The notes under the pieces were generated by a model, which saw only the letters and a program-made list of their open reading frames with translations, had not been told where the DNA came from and ran no database searches. From contig CAYWBI010000101.1 of the NCBI GenBank assembly GCA_964456445.1, forward strand, positions 1 to 13,785: a DNA stretch of 13,785 nucleotides. Direction: 5' to 3'. Each line of letters starts with the position of its first letter. Within the stretch, counting starts at the first letter, position 1. Of the stretch, positions 5,919 to 13,485 are shown one piece after another. The stretch comes from CAYWBI01 sp964456445. Its GTDB lineage: Bacteria > Calditrichota > Calditrichia > Calditrichales > J004. The position numbers and the translations under genes are program-made.

Positions 5919-7652
5919 ATGAATAAGAATTGGATATGGGGCGGCTCCATTGCTTTAGTAATAATTGCGGCAGTTTTATACGTTTTAGCGCCATGGAAAA
6001 ACCTTGATGGCCACATCGTAATACCATATATCAGTCACCAAAAACCAATTGTTGATCCGCATCTGCCCAGTTCCATTCCTCTTGCCGACAAACTGGATGA
6101 AGTGGTTTTTGATGGATTGTTCAATGTTTCTGCAACACACAGTGGGATTTCTTATGAAGACGGGCTGGCCGAATTGGTTGATATCAGCCCTGATTTTGTT
6201 GTAACGCTTCGTTTAAAGCCTGGCAAAAAATGGCACAGCAGCTATCTCATTTCCAAAAATGAGGATGGCGAAGTAAAGGTCAGTCCGACCGAAGATGTTC
6301 GCTTTACCGCGCGTGATCTTAGTTTTACACTCCGCCGTATCCAACGACTGGGCAGCCTGGCGCCCGATTATCTGCTTTTGTCACAATCCTTGGAAAATCT
6401 GCGTTTTAATGGTCCGGATAAAAACGCTGAAATTACTTTCAAGTTTAAACCCATCCGTAACTGGACCGCCGATGACATAAAAGAAATGCTTTCCTTTAAA
6501 GTATTGCCTTATGATTCAGATATGCTGGCTTCTCACTATAGCGTGGGTACAGGTCCCTATATGACCATTGACCGCAAGGCGCCGGTCTCCGATTATTATA
6601 AAGACCCCGATGGTCAGGCCACGGTTCCGGAAGTGAATTTAAAACCGTTTATAGACAACAGTACATATACCAGCGAGATGAACAACGGCAATATCAATGT
6701 GCTGCTGACCACCCCCTTTGGCGCCCTGTCCCCCATTCTGCAAGACAGCAGCGACTTTTTTGTAAAATCCAATATCAGCACCACAAATTTTGCCTTGCTT
6801 TATAATACCCGCCACCTGAACCGGGCCCAACGTGTAGAGCTGCGCAAACTTATAAATAACAAAGTTATTCTCGATCGTTTTTTTAAAGTTGGAACGGAAC
6901 AGCAAAGACATATCACTGACTATAAAGGCAACCGCGACAACTATGATGATTACCTAAATTATAGCCTATTCCCATCCACATCCTATTATGTGGAAGAAAA
7001 CATCGTGTCCCCTTTAAAAGAACGCAGTCAGCCGGACTTGTCAATCCTGCCCGATTCTATCGTGGTGGTAACCAATCTGGAATATGGCTTTCGAGAAGAA
7101 TATTCGGAACTGATCGATATTCTGAATGACCCGTCTTTATTTAATGGCCGGATAAGGGCCCGCGCCATAAAAAACGATCAAATTAAAAAAGGTAATTATG
7201 ATGTGTTGCTAACCGCCATAACCGGTTACCGGAATAATTTCTTTTTTAACCTGTATAATATTTTTCTACGTGAACCCGATTTTGCCGTTCACAAAATTCA
7301 CCTGCTCACCGATTCCGATGGCCGCGGAAACCGTTCTTTTAATTCAAAGTCCCTGCAGGCAGATAAAAATTTCTTTCGAATGGATTTAGACCAGCAAGGA
7401 CCGGACTACAAAGACAGCTACACCTTGCTGGATTATGTCTATGGTTTTATGTCCACGCGCGAAGTTGGCGACAGGCAGGAATATGCCCGGCGTATCGACC
7501 TGCTCGATCAGGACATGGCCTTGGGCTCATGGCTGTTCTCGTTGCCGTCCACAGCCTATTTTTCCCGGCCGTTTGATGAAAACAGCATCAATATGTACGG
7601 AAACGCCTCCCAGCTTTCCACAATCGAAAAGTGGCAGGAAAAGAAAGACTAA
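5919..7652 (+). CDS. Membrane-anchored family 5 (oligopeptide-type) solute-binding protein homologue
   Basis: A 577-residue protein resembling SBP_bac_5, the peptide/nickel/oligosaccharide-binding subunit of ABC importers. Family-like landmarks run in the right order: a lobe-I opening with DKLDEVVFDGLFNVS (58-71), DGLAELVDISPDFVVTLRLKPG (81-102, the 'AesWe...ltytfhLRpgvkfh' region), FTARDLSFTLRRI (129-141), and VGTGPYM (209-215). The end, MYGNASQLSTIEKW, fits the family C-terminus. The N-terminus has one hydrophobic helix (about 5-24) without a lipobox Cys, so the protein is probably anchored in the inner membrane or released by signal peptidase. AGGGGG at 5908-5913 precedes the ATG by 5 bases. 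No permease or ATPase gene is nearby, so it may serve a distant transporter or have another role. Its sequence is a divergent match; ligand unknown. Confidence 0.75.
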   Translation: MNKNWIWGGSIALVIIAAVLYVLAPWKNLDGHIVIPYISHQKPIVDPHLPSSIPLADKLDEVVFDGLFNVSATHSGISYEDGLAELVDISPDFVVTLRLKPGKKWHSSYLISKNEDGEVKVSPTEDVRFTARDLSFTLRRIQRLGSLAPDYLLLSQSLENLRFNGPDKNAEITFKFKPIRNWTADDIKEMLSFKVLPYDSDMLASHYSVGTGPYMTIDRKAPVSDYYKDPDGQATVPEVNLKPFIDNSTYTSEMNNGNINVLLTTPFGALSPILQDSSDFFVKSNISTTNFALLYNTRHLNRAQRVELRKLINNKVILDRFFKVGTEQQRHITDYKGNRDNYDDYLNYSLFPSTSYYVEENIVSPLKERSQPDLSILPDSIVVVTNLEYGFREEYSELIDILNDPSLFNGRIRARAIKNDQIKKGNYDVLLTAITGYRNNFFFNLYNIFLREPDFAVHKIHLLTDSDGRGNRSFNSKSLQADKNFFRMDLDQQGPDYKDSYTLLDYVYGFMSTREVGDRQEYARRIDLLDQDMALGSWLFSLPSTAYFSRPFDENSINMYGNASQLSTIEKWQEKKD

Positions 7653-7694
7653 GCTTGTTAAACTGTATGAAACACCCTTTGATTTGGAGAAGTT

Positions 7695-9410
7695 ATGCGT
7701 GCTATTGTATGGTTGATTCTTATGGTGACGGAACTTGTTTTTGCGGCGGAAATCCCAAAAAACTTTAAAGAATATCTGCACGACAATCCCGAGGAAAGCG
7801 TAAAGGTTTGGGTTTTTTTTAAAGACAAACCGGACAGCCATGCGCGTCTGATGCAAAAAGCAACTTCGCTCATATCCCAAAAAGCGCTGGACCGCCGTAT
7901 TTTACGTGGCCAGGAAAAGAGTTTGCAACAAACGGATTTTCCCGTGGATGAAAACTATATTAAGCTTGTTTCAAACTATGCTGAGAGCGTAGGGCACGCC
8001 TCGCGCTGGTTAAACGCGCTGGCTGTTTGGAGTACGCCAAAGGATATCGGCGCATTATTGAAACTGTCTTTTATCCGGGAAATACGTCCTGTTGCCCGCC
8101 GAATTACCGGCCCGGAAAAAACATCCTCCGGCCCGCCTGGTGAGCTGAACGGCTTTTTAAAAACAACGGGCCTAAATTATGGCCCATCACAATTCCAGCT
8201 GACGCAAATTGGCGTTCCGGTCTTGCACGACAAAGGGCTGAGCGGCAAAGGGGTTACCATTGCCATGCTGGACGACGGTTTTAATTTATATAAAAAACAC
8301 AGCGCCTTTCAATCGCTTAAGGTTCTTGCCGTACATGATTTTGTAAACAACGATGGTACCGTGGATGATCCCAATGCACCGGCGAATAAAGGGACCCATG
8401 GCACCCGAACCTTGTCTGTAATCGCGGGCTATGCCCCCGGGCAGTTGATTGGGCCCGCATACGGTGCATCATTGTTGCTGGCCAAAACCGAAATTGACTC
8501 CGTTGAAATCCCCCTGGAGGAAGACAATTGGGTTGCGGGTTTGGAGTGGGCCGAAGCCAAAGGGGCGGATATTGTAAGCAGTTCTCTGGGTTATATCGAC
8601 TGGTACACTCAACAGGATATGGATGGCCGCACGGCGCTGACCACCCTGGCCACGGTTATCGCCGAGCAAAAAGGCCTTATCGTAGTCAATTCCGCCGGAA
8701 ACGAGGGGCTGACCCGTGATGATGCGCTTAACACTTTGATTGCTCCGGCGGACGGGGAATTTGTGATCACCGCCGGCGGCGTAACGGCTGACAACCTGTA
8801 CTGGTCTGTAGCATCAAGGGGGCCAACGGTTGATGGCCGTATCAAGCCGGATGTCTCCGCTTTGGGCCAAAACGTATTTGTGGCTTCCCCTTTTGACACA
8901 CAGGGTTATTTATATAACTCGGGGACGTCGTTTTCCTGTCCGTTGATAGCGGGGGCCATTGCCCTGCTTTTGGAAGGCTATCCGGAATTAAGTCCGCGGC
9001 AGGTGCGGAAGCTGATCCAATACACCGCCAGTACCAACAATGCACCCAACAATGAAATCGGTTACGGTATTTTAAACATCGCCGCCGCCTATAATCTGGC
9101 GGATTCCACCCAGGGTCAATTTGGAAAGGTGACAGCGGATTTTACATCCCAAACGTACCCGAACCCCTTTACCGATTATACCCGTCTTCCGTATGGTTTA
9201 AAACAATTGAGCGCCGTAAAGCTGCGCGTGTTCAATTCACTGGGGCAGGTGGTTTACAGTCCGCCATCAAGAAGCGATAAGGGGGAAGGCTATTTTATCC
9301 TTACCGCGCATGATCTTGGCTCGGCGGGCGTGTATTACTTTAGCCTCGAGATAAAAGCCGCGGACGGCGGGCGCCAACTTAAAAAGGGAAAGCTACTTTT
9401 TTTGAGATAA
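7695..9410 (+). CDS. Secreted S8 (subtilisin-like) serine peptidase with type IX sorting domain
   Basis: A 571-residue exported protease. A signal peptide (cleavage near the FAA-EIP junction, residues 16-21) is followed by a propeptide-like region to about 160. The S8 catalytic domain runs from about 165 to 470 with Asp193 (IAMLDDG), His235 (GTHGTRTLSVIAG), oxyanion Asn336 (NSAGNEG) and nucleophile Ser412 (SGTSFSCPLIAG). All catalytic residues are present. Residues about 483-571 are a type A Por/T9SS C-terminal sorting domain: YPNPF (488-492), LPYGL, LRVFNSLGQVVYS, and a final GKLLFLR. T9SS moves such proteins across the outer membrane. GGAG at 7686-7689 fixes the ATG start. It ends the cluster with the lipoprotein and SBP-like genes (42-base gap). 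The substrate is unknown. Confidence 0.93.
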   Translation: MRAIVWLILMVTELVFAAEIPKNFKEYLHDNPEESVKVWVFFKDKPDSHARLMQKATSLISQKALDRRILRGQEKSLQQTDFPVDENYIKLVSNYAESVGHASRWLNALAVWSTPKDIGALLKLSFIREIRPVARRITGPEKTSSGPPGELNGFLKTTGLNYGPSQFQLTQIGVPVLHDKGLSGKGVTIAMLDDGFNLYKKHSAFQSLKVLAVHDFVNNDGTVDDPNAPANKGTHGTRTLSVIAGYAPGQLIGPAYGASLLLAKTEIDSVEIPLEEDNWVAGLEWAEAKGADIVSSSLGYIDWYTQQDMDGRTALTTLATVIAEQKGLIVVNSAGNEGLTRDDALNTLIAPADGEFVITAGGVTADNLYWSVASRGPTVDGRIKPDVSALGQNVFVASPFDTQGYLYNSGTSFSCPLIAGAIALLLEGYPELSPRQVRKLIQYTASTNNAPNNEIGYGILNIAAAYNLADSTQGQFGKVTADFTSQTYPNPFTDYTRLPYGLKQLSAVKLRVFNSLGQVVYSPPSRSDKGEGYFILTAHDLGSAGVYYFSLEIKAADGGRQLKKGKLLFLR

Positions 9411-9447
9411 CAGGGATTTTTTACATTCATAATCCTACTACAAATCA

Positions 9448-10695
9448 TTATTCTGAAACTCCCGGCCATAAACCTCCTGCATGAGATAGAATGACATCAA
9501 AACTTATGCCGGAAAAGGCATCTATCAACCTTTTTATTTCCTGTTGGGTCATGGAATTGCCTGGAAGAAACATTTCGTCCAAAGCTGGTAACTTATTTGA
9601 TTCAAGTAAAGTGCAAACGGCCATGTAGTTCCATCGTGGGCCATTCAGGATAATGTTTTCTGATATTTTTGCCTGACGACTCTTTAAAAAAAGATTTAAG
9701 TGCTGCGGCGAATCAAAAGAATAATTATTTCGGGTTGAATGGAAATTGAGAGAATATAAATTTTTAAAAAAGATGTCTAAAAGTTGTTTGTTTTTAAATT
9801 TTCCCTTTATTGACCGTGTTGGCTTTACATCCGGTACAAAACCCATAAAAACAGGAAGCGCCTGAAAAATGCTGTCTTCTTCAAAACTCAGGATTTCTTT
9901 CATGTTTTCTGAAACATGCTGTAGCTCCAAATGTTTAAGACAACTAAAATACGGACTGTTCCATTTTATACCATATTCGGGGTCTATCTTTCGATTCACT
10001 GCCGGATAATTCGAATTATAATTTTCCCCGGAACTCAAAACCAGTCCAACATTATTAAGTTTTAATGTTATCAGCTTTCCTTGTTGTTGATACGGGAATA
10101 TCGATAAAATATAATTTCCAAAATCATTTTGGCTTAAATCCAGATACTTGAGATTGGGCAATAAGTGTGTATTTTTTATGGCCAATAGTTGATCATTGCT
10201 AAGATCGCATTTTATCAAAGCCAGATGACACAGATTGGGTTGCATGGATTTGTTAAGGTTTTTAAAAAAATCTTCATCCAGGTCGGTATTTATGATGGAT
10301 AATTTTTTTAGCCCGTATAAGATTTTTGTTTTAGGTAAAAGTAAATCACCGCTATAATCGACATTTTCAACATTTAAGGATACAAGCTGGCTATCAGAAA
10401 GTTCAGTAACTAAATTTGTTATAAATGCTCCATGGAGGTCATCCAAATTTCGAAAAACCAAACCATGGATAAGAGCCTTTCCCTTCCATACTTTAAACAA
10501 ATTTAGAAACTCGTCTTCATGATTTTTTAAATCCTTTATTCCATTAAAAGTAATGGTTAACTTGTCTTGTAACACTTCTTGGTTTGATAAAACTGATTGA
10601 AAATCAGCAATGGAGGACACCTCAAGTGATTTTTTGGCGAATACAGTTAATGCACAAAAAAGTACAACAATAATGGCTCTATAGGGGGTTTTCAC
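9448..10695 (-). CDS. Secreted leucine-rich-repeat-like protein (paralogue 1)
   Basis: A 415-residue protein with a signal peptide (AIIVVLFCALTVFA, cleavage near residue 20) and irregular leucine-rich repeats of about 25-28 residues: YGLKKLSIINTDL, LCHLALIKCDLSNDQL, LPNLKYLDLSQNDF, LKHLELQHVS. The fold is probably RNI-like and bacterial LRR proteins usually bind proteins; no catalytic motif is seen. The start is GTG at 10695, supported by AGGAG at 10706-10702 with 6-base spacing. The nearby ATG at 10700 meets a stop after two codons. The C-terminal part, ENIILNGPRWNYMAVCTLLES, matches ESITLVGPRISNYEVEDILD in the upstream gene, so the two are tandem paralogues. They are probably cotranscribed (22-base gap). 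The gene is AT-rich and converges on the subtilase gene. Exact function unknown. Confidence 0.75.
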   Translation of the reverse strand: MKTPYRAIIVVLFCALTVFAKKSLEVSSIADFQSVLSNQEVLQDKLTITFNGIKDLKNHEDEFLNLFKVWKGKALIHGLVFRNLDDLHGAFITNLVTELSDSQLVSLNVENVDYSGDLLLPKTKILYGLKKLSIINTDLDEDFFKNLNKSMQPNLCHLALIKCDLSNDQLLAIKNTHLLPNLKYLDLSQNDFGNYILSIFPYQQQGKLITLKLNNVGLVLSSGENYNSNYPAVNRKIDPEYGIKWNSPYFSCLKHLELQHVSENMKEILSFEEDSIFQALPVFMGFVPDVKPTRSIKGKFKNKQLLDIFFKNLYSLNFHSTRNNYSFDSPQHLNLFLKSRQAKISENIILNGPRWNYMAVCTLLESNKLPALDEMFLPGNSMTQQEIKRLIDAFSGISFDVILSHAGGLWPGVSE

Positions 10696-10701
10696 TTCAT
10701 T

Positions 10702-10706
10702 CTCCT
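10702..10706 (-). promoter_or_regulatory. Ribosome binding site deciding a GTG start
   Basis: AGGAG (minus strand, 10706-10702) stands 6 bases before GTG 10695. It is too close to the ATG at 10700, whose frame is ATG AAG TGA, so GTG is the real start. Confidence 0.6.
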
Positions 10707-10717
10707 ACTAAGGAAAG

Positions 10718-11437
10718 CTATCGAATTTTTATATTCTGTATATTTGAATTAATATTATTCCACATTTGGTTATTCATCATCTGTTGCATTTGGAACAGGT
10801 TATTGTCATAATGAAATTGGATTCCGGAAGAGGCAAAAGTATTTATTTTATGAATATGTATTCCAACCTTTTCCGCATGGTTTCTTAAGCCAACCAAATC
10901 ATCCATTGAACAACTTGAGGCAACAAGGAAGATATTACGCAAATTTGAGAAAGTTGTAGAATGATCAAGGATATCTTCAACTTCATAGTTGCTTATTCGC
11001 GGGCCAACCAGAGTGATGCTTTCTCTTTTGGAACGTGGGAAGTTATTTATAAAAGCATCGATATCTTTTTGTGTTTTAAAAAATATGGCCGGGTTTGTTT
11101 CAATATTTTTAAAATATAGGGCCGTGGCAATCGTATTCCCTTTATTATAACTCGCAAACCGGCTAAAAGATTTTAGATTCGGTAACAGTCTAAACACAGA
11201 GCGATCCTTACCAAGGTTATTGGTTTTGATGACATTTTTCGAATACAGGATAAAGTCACCTGAACCATTTAGTTTATCAGTACGGGAATAATTTGTTGAA
11301 ATATCCAAAGTATCCAAATTGGAAAAAAGCATCGGTAGATGTGCAACTAAATCCATATAATCTGATGTCTTGAACGAACCTATTTTTAGAGACAGATTTT
11401 TTAAATGCGGAAATGGATTTTTAAATTCTGATGGCAA
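10718..11437 (-). CDS. 3' fragment of frameshifted LRR-like protein (paralogue 2)
   Basis: Reads as 239 residues from a TTG at 11437, but that start has no ribosome binding site. The same frame stays open and LRR-like upstream to about 11542 (ILNLHTLNINTYKFELEL precedes the TTG). It is therefore best seen as the second part of the gene that begins at 12129. It carries LRR-like segments (FPHLKNLSLKIGSF, LFSNLDTLDISTNYS, LPNLKSFSRF) and a C-terminal module with ITLVGPRISNYEVEDIL and LRNIFLVASS, shared with the downstream paralogue. The last 30 residues are unusually rich in Asn, Gln and Met (QMQQMMNNQMWNNINSNIQN). The stop is TAG at 10718-10720, and the paralogue's GTG follows 22 bases later. 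If the single-base loss is real, this part is probably untranslated. Confidence 0.65.
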   Translation of the reverse strand: MPSEFKNPFPHLKNLSLKIGSFKTSDYMDLVAHLPMLFSNLDTLDISTNYSRTDKLNGSGDFILYSKNVIKTNNLGKDRSVFRLLPNLKSFSRFASYNKGNTIATALYFKNIETNPAIFFKTQKDIDAFINNFPRSKRESITLVGPRISNYEVEDILDHSTTFSNLRNIFLVASSCSMDDLVGLRNHAEKVGIHIHKINTFASSGIQFHYDNNLFQMQQMMNNQMWNNINSNIQNIKIR

Positions 11438-11481
11438 TTCCAGTTCAAATTTATAAGTATTTATATTAAGGGTATGTAAAT

Positions 11482-12129
11482 TTAGAATTGCGCTCCGGGG
11501 TTTAACATATATATTATTAGCCTTTTTACTATTAGGTTTGTTTTAAATAATTCCCCAAGTTGAGTGTTTTCATCTAAGTTCAAGGTTCGTAAAGAAGTAA
11601 ATTGGGGCAGAATAAGATAAAATATTTTACCATCAAAGTAAGTTCCTTTGAATGAAAGTGATTTTATTCGTTTTACTACCATGCCCGAATCATTTAAAAA
11701 GAAGAAAATATTATCCCGTCCGTCAATATCTTCCTGGTATTCCCATTTAAAGTTTTCCAACGGTGCACTGTTAACACTTTTAAGTATTTTTATCAATTCT
11801 TCAAATTCAAAACCATCCTTATACTCGGAATTATTAAAATATAGATTTTTTAAATTTGATGAGTTTTCCTTTAAAAAACGTAACAATATGGGATAATTAT
11901 TTTTAAATCTTCTTGACATGAGAACATTCGAAATTACCACAGTCTGAAGTTTTGAATAACTATCAGTAGGATGTGTTTTATATTCTGTTAAGAAAGGATT
12001 AATATCGTCACCCAGTTCAAGATAAACGGTCCGTCCACTGGAATCGGCAAGTGTATTGTATTCAGCAGAGAAGACTGGTGTTTTAAAAAAATAAAAAAGC
12101 AGAATTGAGAAGGTAATCAGCCGTTTCAT
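11482..12129 (-). CDS. 5' fragment of frameshifted LRR-like secreted protein (paralogue 2)
   Basis: 215 residues with a clear signal peptide (ITFSILLFYFFKTPVFSA, cleavage near residue 22) and LRR-like segments (SNLKNLYFNNSEYKDGF, KRIKSLSFKGTYF, FTSLRTLNLDENTQLGELF). GGAG 5 bases before ATG 12129 supports the start. The frame ends in a non-LRR tail (about RLIIYMLNPGAQF) at TAA 11482. Moving to the -1 frame in the A5 run at 11527-11523 restores KKANNIYVKPRSAILNLHTL and continues into the 3' fragment. The repaired protein would be about 470 residues, comparable to its 415-residue paralogue. The break is either a recent mutation or a homopolymer sequencing error. It is the first gene of a two-gene AT-rich operon. 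Confidence 0.75.
   Translation of the reverse strand: MKRLITFSILLFYFFKTPVFSAEYNTLADSSGRTVYLELGDDINPFLTEYKTHPTDSYSKLQTVVISNVLMSRRFKNNYPILLRFLKENSSNLKNLYFNNSEYKDGFEFEELIKILKSVNSAPLENFKWEYQEDIDGRDNIFFFLNDSGMVVKRIKSLSFKGTYFDGKIFYLILPQFTSLRTLNLDENTQLGELFKTNLIVKRLIIYMLNPGAQF
11523..11527 (-). other. Probable frameshift site (five-A run on the coding strand)
   Basis: Frame A reads GTA AAA AGG CTA and then a short non-LRR tail. One additional A gives GTA AAA AAG GCT AAT AAT and joins the two LRR fragments without a stop. The two frames overlap only between the TAA ending frame B upstream (near 11545) and the frame A stop at 11482, so the lesion must lie in this short interval; the A run is the likeliest place. 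Confidence 0.6.
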
Positions 12130-12197
12130 GGCACTCCAGGTAATAAAGATTTGGATAGGATAGAGAATACAATCCTTTTGTTTTCAGTAAGGTAAAG

Positions 12198-12226
12198 TTT
12201 ATACAAAACAGAAACAAGAACGTCAG
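12198..12226 (-). promoter_or_regulatory. Candidate sigma-70-type promoter of the LRR operon
   Basis: CTGACG (12226-12221, 4/6 to TTGACA) and TATAAA (12203-12198, 5/6 to TATAAT) are separated by 17 bases. Transcription would begin near 12191, giving a leader of about 60 bases to the ATG at 12129. Confidence 0.4.
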
Positions 12227-12427
12227 AGTAGATTTTGATGATATTTATAAAATCGTTTTGAAAGTTGTTTTTGTTTTTTAAGCAGGTATGTAAACGCTAT
12301 TTCCATATCCTTTTAATCTAATGTAGTCCGTCCTATTCCTGCCAAATTCACCATACTTTGGACGGGGGACAATTAACTTTGTAATTAAATATGGCAACTT
12401 CGGGCTAAACGCTTATGAACCATTCCG

Positions 12428-12462
12428 TATATTTAAAAACTGAAAAATGCCATGGCATTATA
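12428..12462 (-). terminator. Weak intrinsic terminator after the B3/B4-ytxJ-like pair
   Basis: On the minus strand, shortly after the TGA at 12468-12470, the perfect palindrome AATGCCATGGCATT (12446-12459) can fold into a 5-bp stem with a CATG loop. It is followed directly by T5 and, after a short gap, a second T5. The stem is short, so termination would be weak. Confidence 0.4.
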
Positions 12463-12467
12463 AGGCC

Positions 12468-12803
12468 TCAGTTTGCCAGTAATTTTACCAACCTCCGTTT
12501 ACGAATGCCATAGTTGTCCCATGCCTTTACGGCCTGCCCATTTTTGAAAATGATAACCTGGGGCGATTCATGACGAAAACCACTGATTTGGGCCAGGTGA
12601 TTGCTGGCCTCGCGGTGCTGCACCACGGTGATGTAACCCACCGGCCAGGCGGGGGAAGCGGCAAGCGCATCACGAAAGGTGTTTATGGCCACATCGGTGA
12701 TAAAACACGTACCGGCCTTGAAGATGACCGAGGTAGGGTGTTCCCGCAAAAAAGCATCCACCTCCTGTGGACTATTCAGTTCCTGAAATTGAAAAACGCT
12801 CAT
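12468..12803 (-). CDS. ytxJ: YtxJ-like monothiol bacilliredoxin (DUF2847 family)
   Basis: A 111-residue thioredoxin-fold protein. The active-site region FKAGTCFITDVAINTF (28-43) aligns with the YtxJ pattern FK.sTrCpIS..al..F, with Cys33 retained but Pro replaced by Phe and Ser by Thr. ESPQVIIFKNGQAV (79-92) carries the cis-Pro (P81), and the end DNYGIRKRRLVKLL fits the family. YtxJ proteins are linked to bacillithiol-based thiol redox in Firmicutes and Bacteroidota. I chose ATG 12803: AGGGAAG (12812-12806) lies directly upstream and the start follows the B3/B4 gene's stop by 7 bases. A GTG at 12851 would extend it by 16 residues and overlap the neighbour without benefit. The changed residue after Cys makes activity less certain. 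Confidence 0.82.
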   Translation of the reverse strand: MSVFQFQELNSPQEVDAFLREHPTSVIFKAGTCFITDVAINTFRDALAASPAWPVGYITVVQHREASNHLAQISGFRHESPQVIIFKNGQAVKAWDNYGIRKRRLVKLLAN

Positions 12804-12810
12804 AACTTCC

Positions 12811-13485
12811 CTAAAATTTTTGAATGTCACTTTCGATATTTCCCGTGACACTTAACGGATGGTAAAATTCCGTCAATTGCCCCAATGCGTCATTGAGGAC
12901 CATATCCTCCACCGTGGCGGGGCAAAAAAACAACGCCAGCAGCTCACCGGTGTCCGTACCGATGGAAGTGCGCCGTGAATCCGCGGTGGGATTGCCAAAC
13001 ACCCCAAGATTATCACGCAGAATAATTTTACCCGTTGCGCGGATACTTTCCTTGCTGATACCCTGGTAAGTTTCGTCTTCTTTTCCCACATCCACAATAA
13101 CCGCGCCCTTTATTTTGCCCGTATCATACAAACCCATCGGTAAATGGCTTTTGGCCGATACGATATTGGCCAGGTCAACCACATTGTTGACGCGGTATAA
13201 ACCCTTGTCCTTTAAAACACGGCGGGCCAGCGCCTCCGATGAAGGGCGGTATTTGGTGGGTTCCCAGCCGATTTGCCGGTACATGCGGCGGACGGCGCTT
13301 ACCACGTGGTGTTCGGCCAGCGGTTTTTGGGCAAAGGTAGTTTTTATATAAGCGGTCAGCTCTTCAAGCGCCGCGCTAAAACGGCTATCGTCCCTTTGCA
13401 CCTTTATGCCGCTGGCGGAAAGAAGCCCTAATTTTAAAGCCGGGATACGCTCCCGGATATCGGGGGAACAGCTAATTTTTTGCAT
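12811..13485 (-). CDS. B3/B4 tRNA-binding-domain protein
   Basis: A 224-residue soluble protein of the stand-alone B3/B4 family, named after the B3/B4 domain of the phenylalanyl-tRNA synthetase beta chain. The recognisable block is WEPTKYRPSSEALARRVL, followed by VNNVVDLANIVSAKSHLPMGLYD, a glycine-linked strand KGAVIVDVG, and a C-terminal segment with RRTSIGTDTGELLALFF. In the synthetase this domain lies near the editing site; for the stand-alone proteins a role in tRNA or amino-acid handling is inference. ATG 13485 has AGGG (13495-13492) at 6-base spacing and gives the usual family length. An ATG at 13581 would add 32 residues of non-family sequence and lacks a ribosome binding site. The YtxJ-like gene follows after 7 bases. 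Confidence 0.8.
   Translation of the reverse strand: MQKISCSPDIRERIPALKLGLLSASGIKVQRDDSRFSAALEELTAYIKTTFAQKPLAEHHVVSAVRRMYRQIGWEPTKYRPSSEALARRVLKDKGLYRVNNVVDLANIVSAKSHLPMGLYDTGKIKGAVIVDVGKEDETYQGISKESIRATGKIILRDNLGVFGNPTADSRRTSIGTDTGELLALFFCPATVEDMVLNDALGQLTEFYHPLSVTGNIESDIQKF

Larger units (their letters stand above)
12130..12467. other. 338-base intergenic region
   Basis: No gene is supported here. It holds the putative promoter of the LRR operon (12198-12226) at one end and a hairpin with T-tract after the YtxJ gene (12428-12462) at the other. The middle (about 12240-12425) is AT-rich and shows nothing I can name. Confidence 0.5.

Noticed and set aside
5919..7652. Complete ABC peptide or nickel importer locus
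   Set aside because: No permease or ATPase gene in the window; only the binding-protein homologue is present.
9411..9447. Bidirectional terminator between the convergent subtilase and LRR genes
   Set aside because: GGATT and AATCC could pair, but across a 12-base loop holding the T-run; too weak to annotate.
11523..11530. Programmed -1 ribosomal frameshifting at the A5 run joining the two LRR fragments
   Set aside because: The heptamer A AAA AGG does not fit X XXY YYZ, since AGG re-pairs badly in the -1 frame, and no stimulatory hairpin was seen. A one-base deletion is simpler.
12468..12851. GTG start at 12851 for the YtxJ-like protein
   Set aside because: It would overlap the upstream gene by 41 bases; ATG 12803 has AGGGAAG and the family's usual N-terminus.
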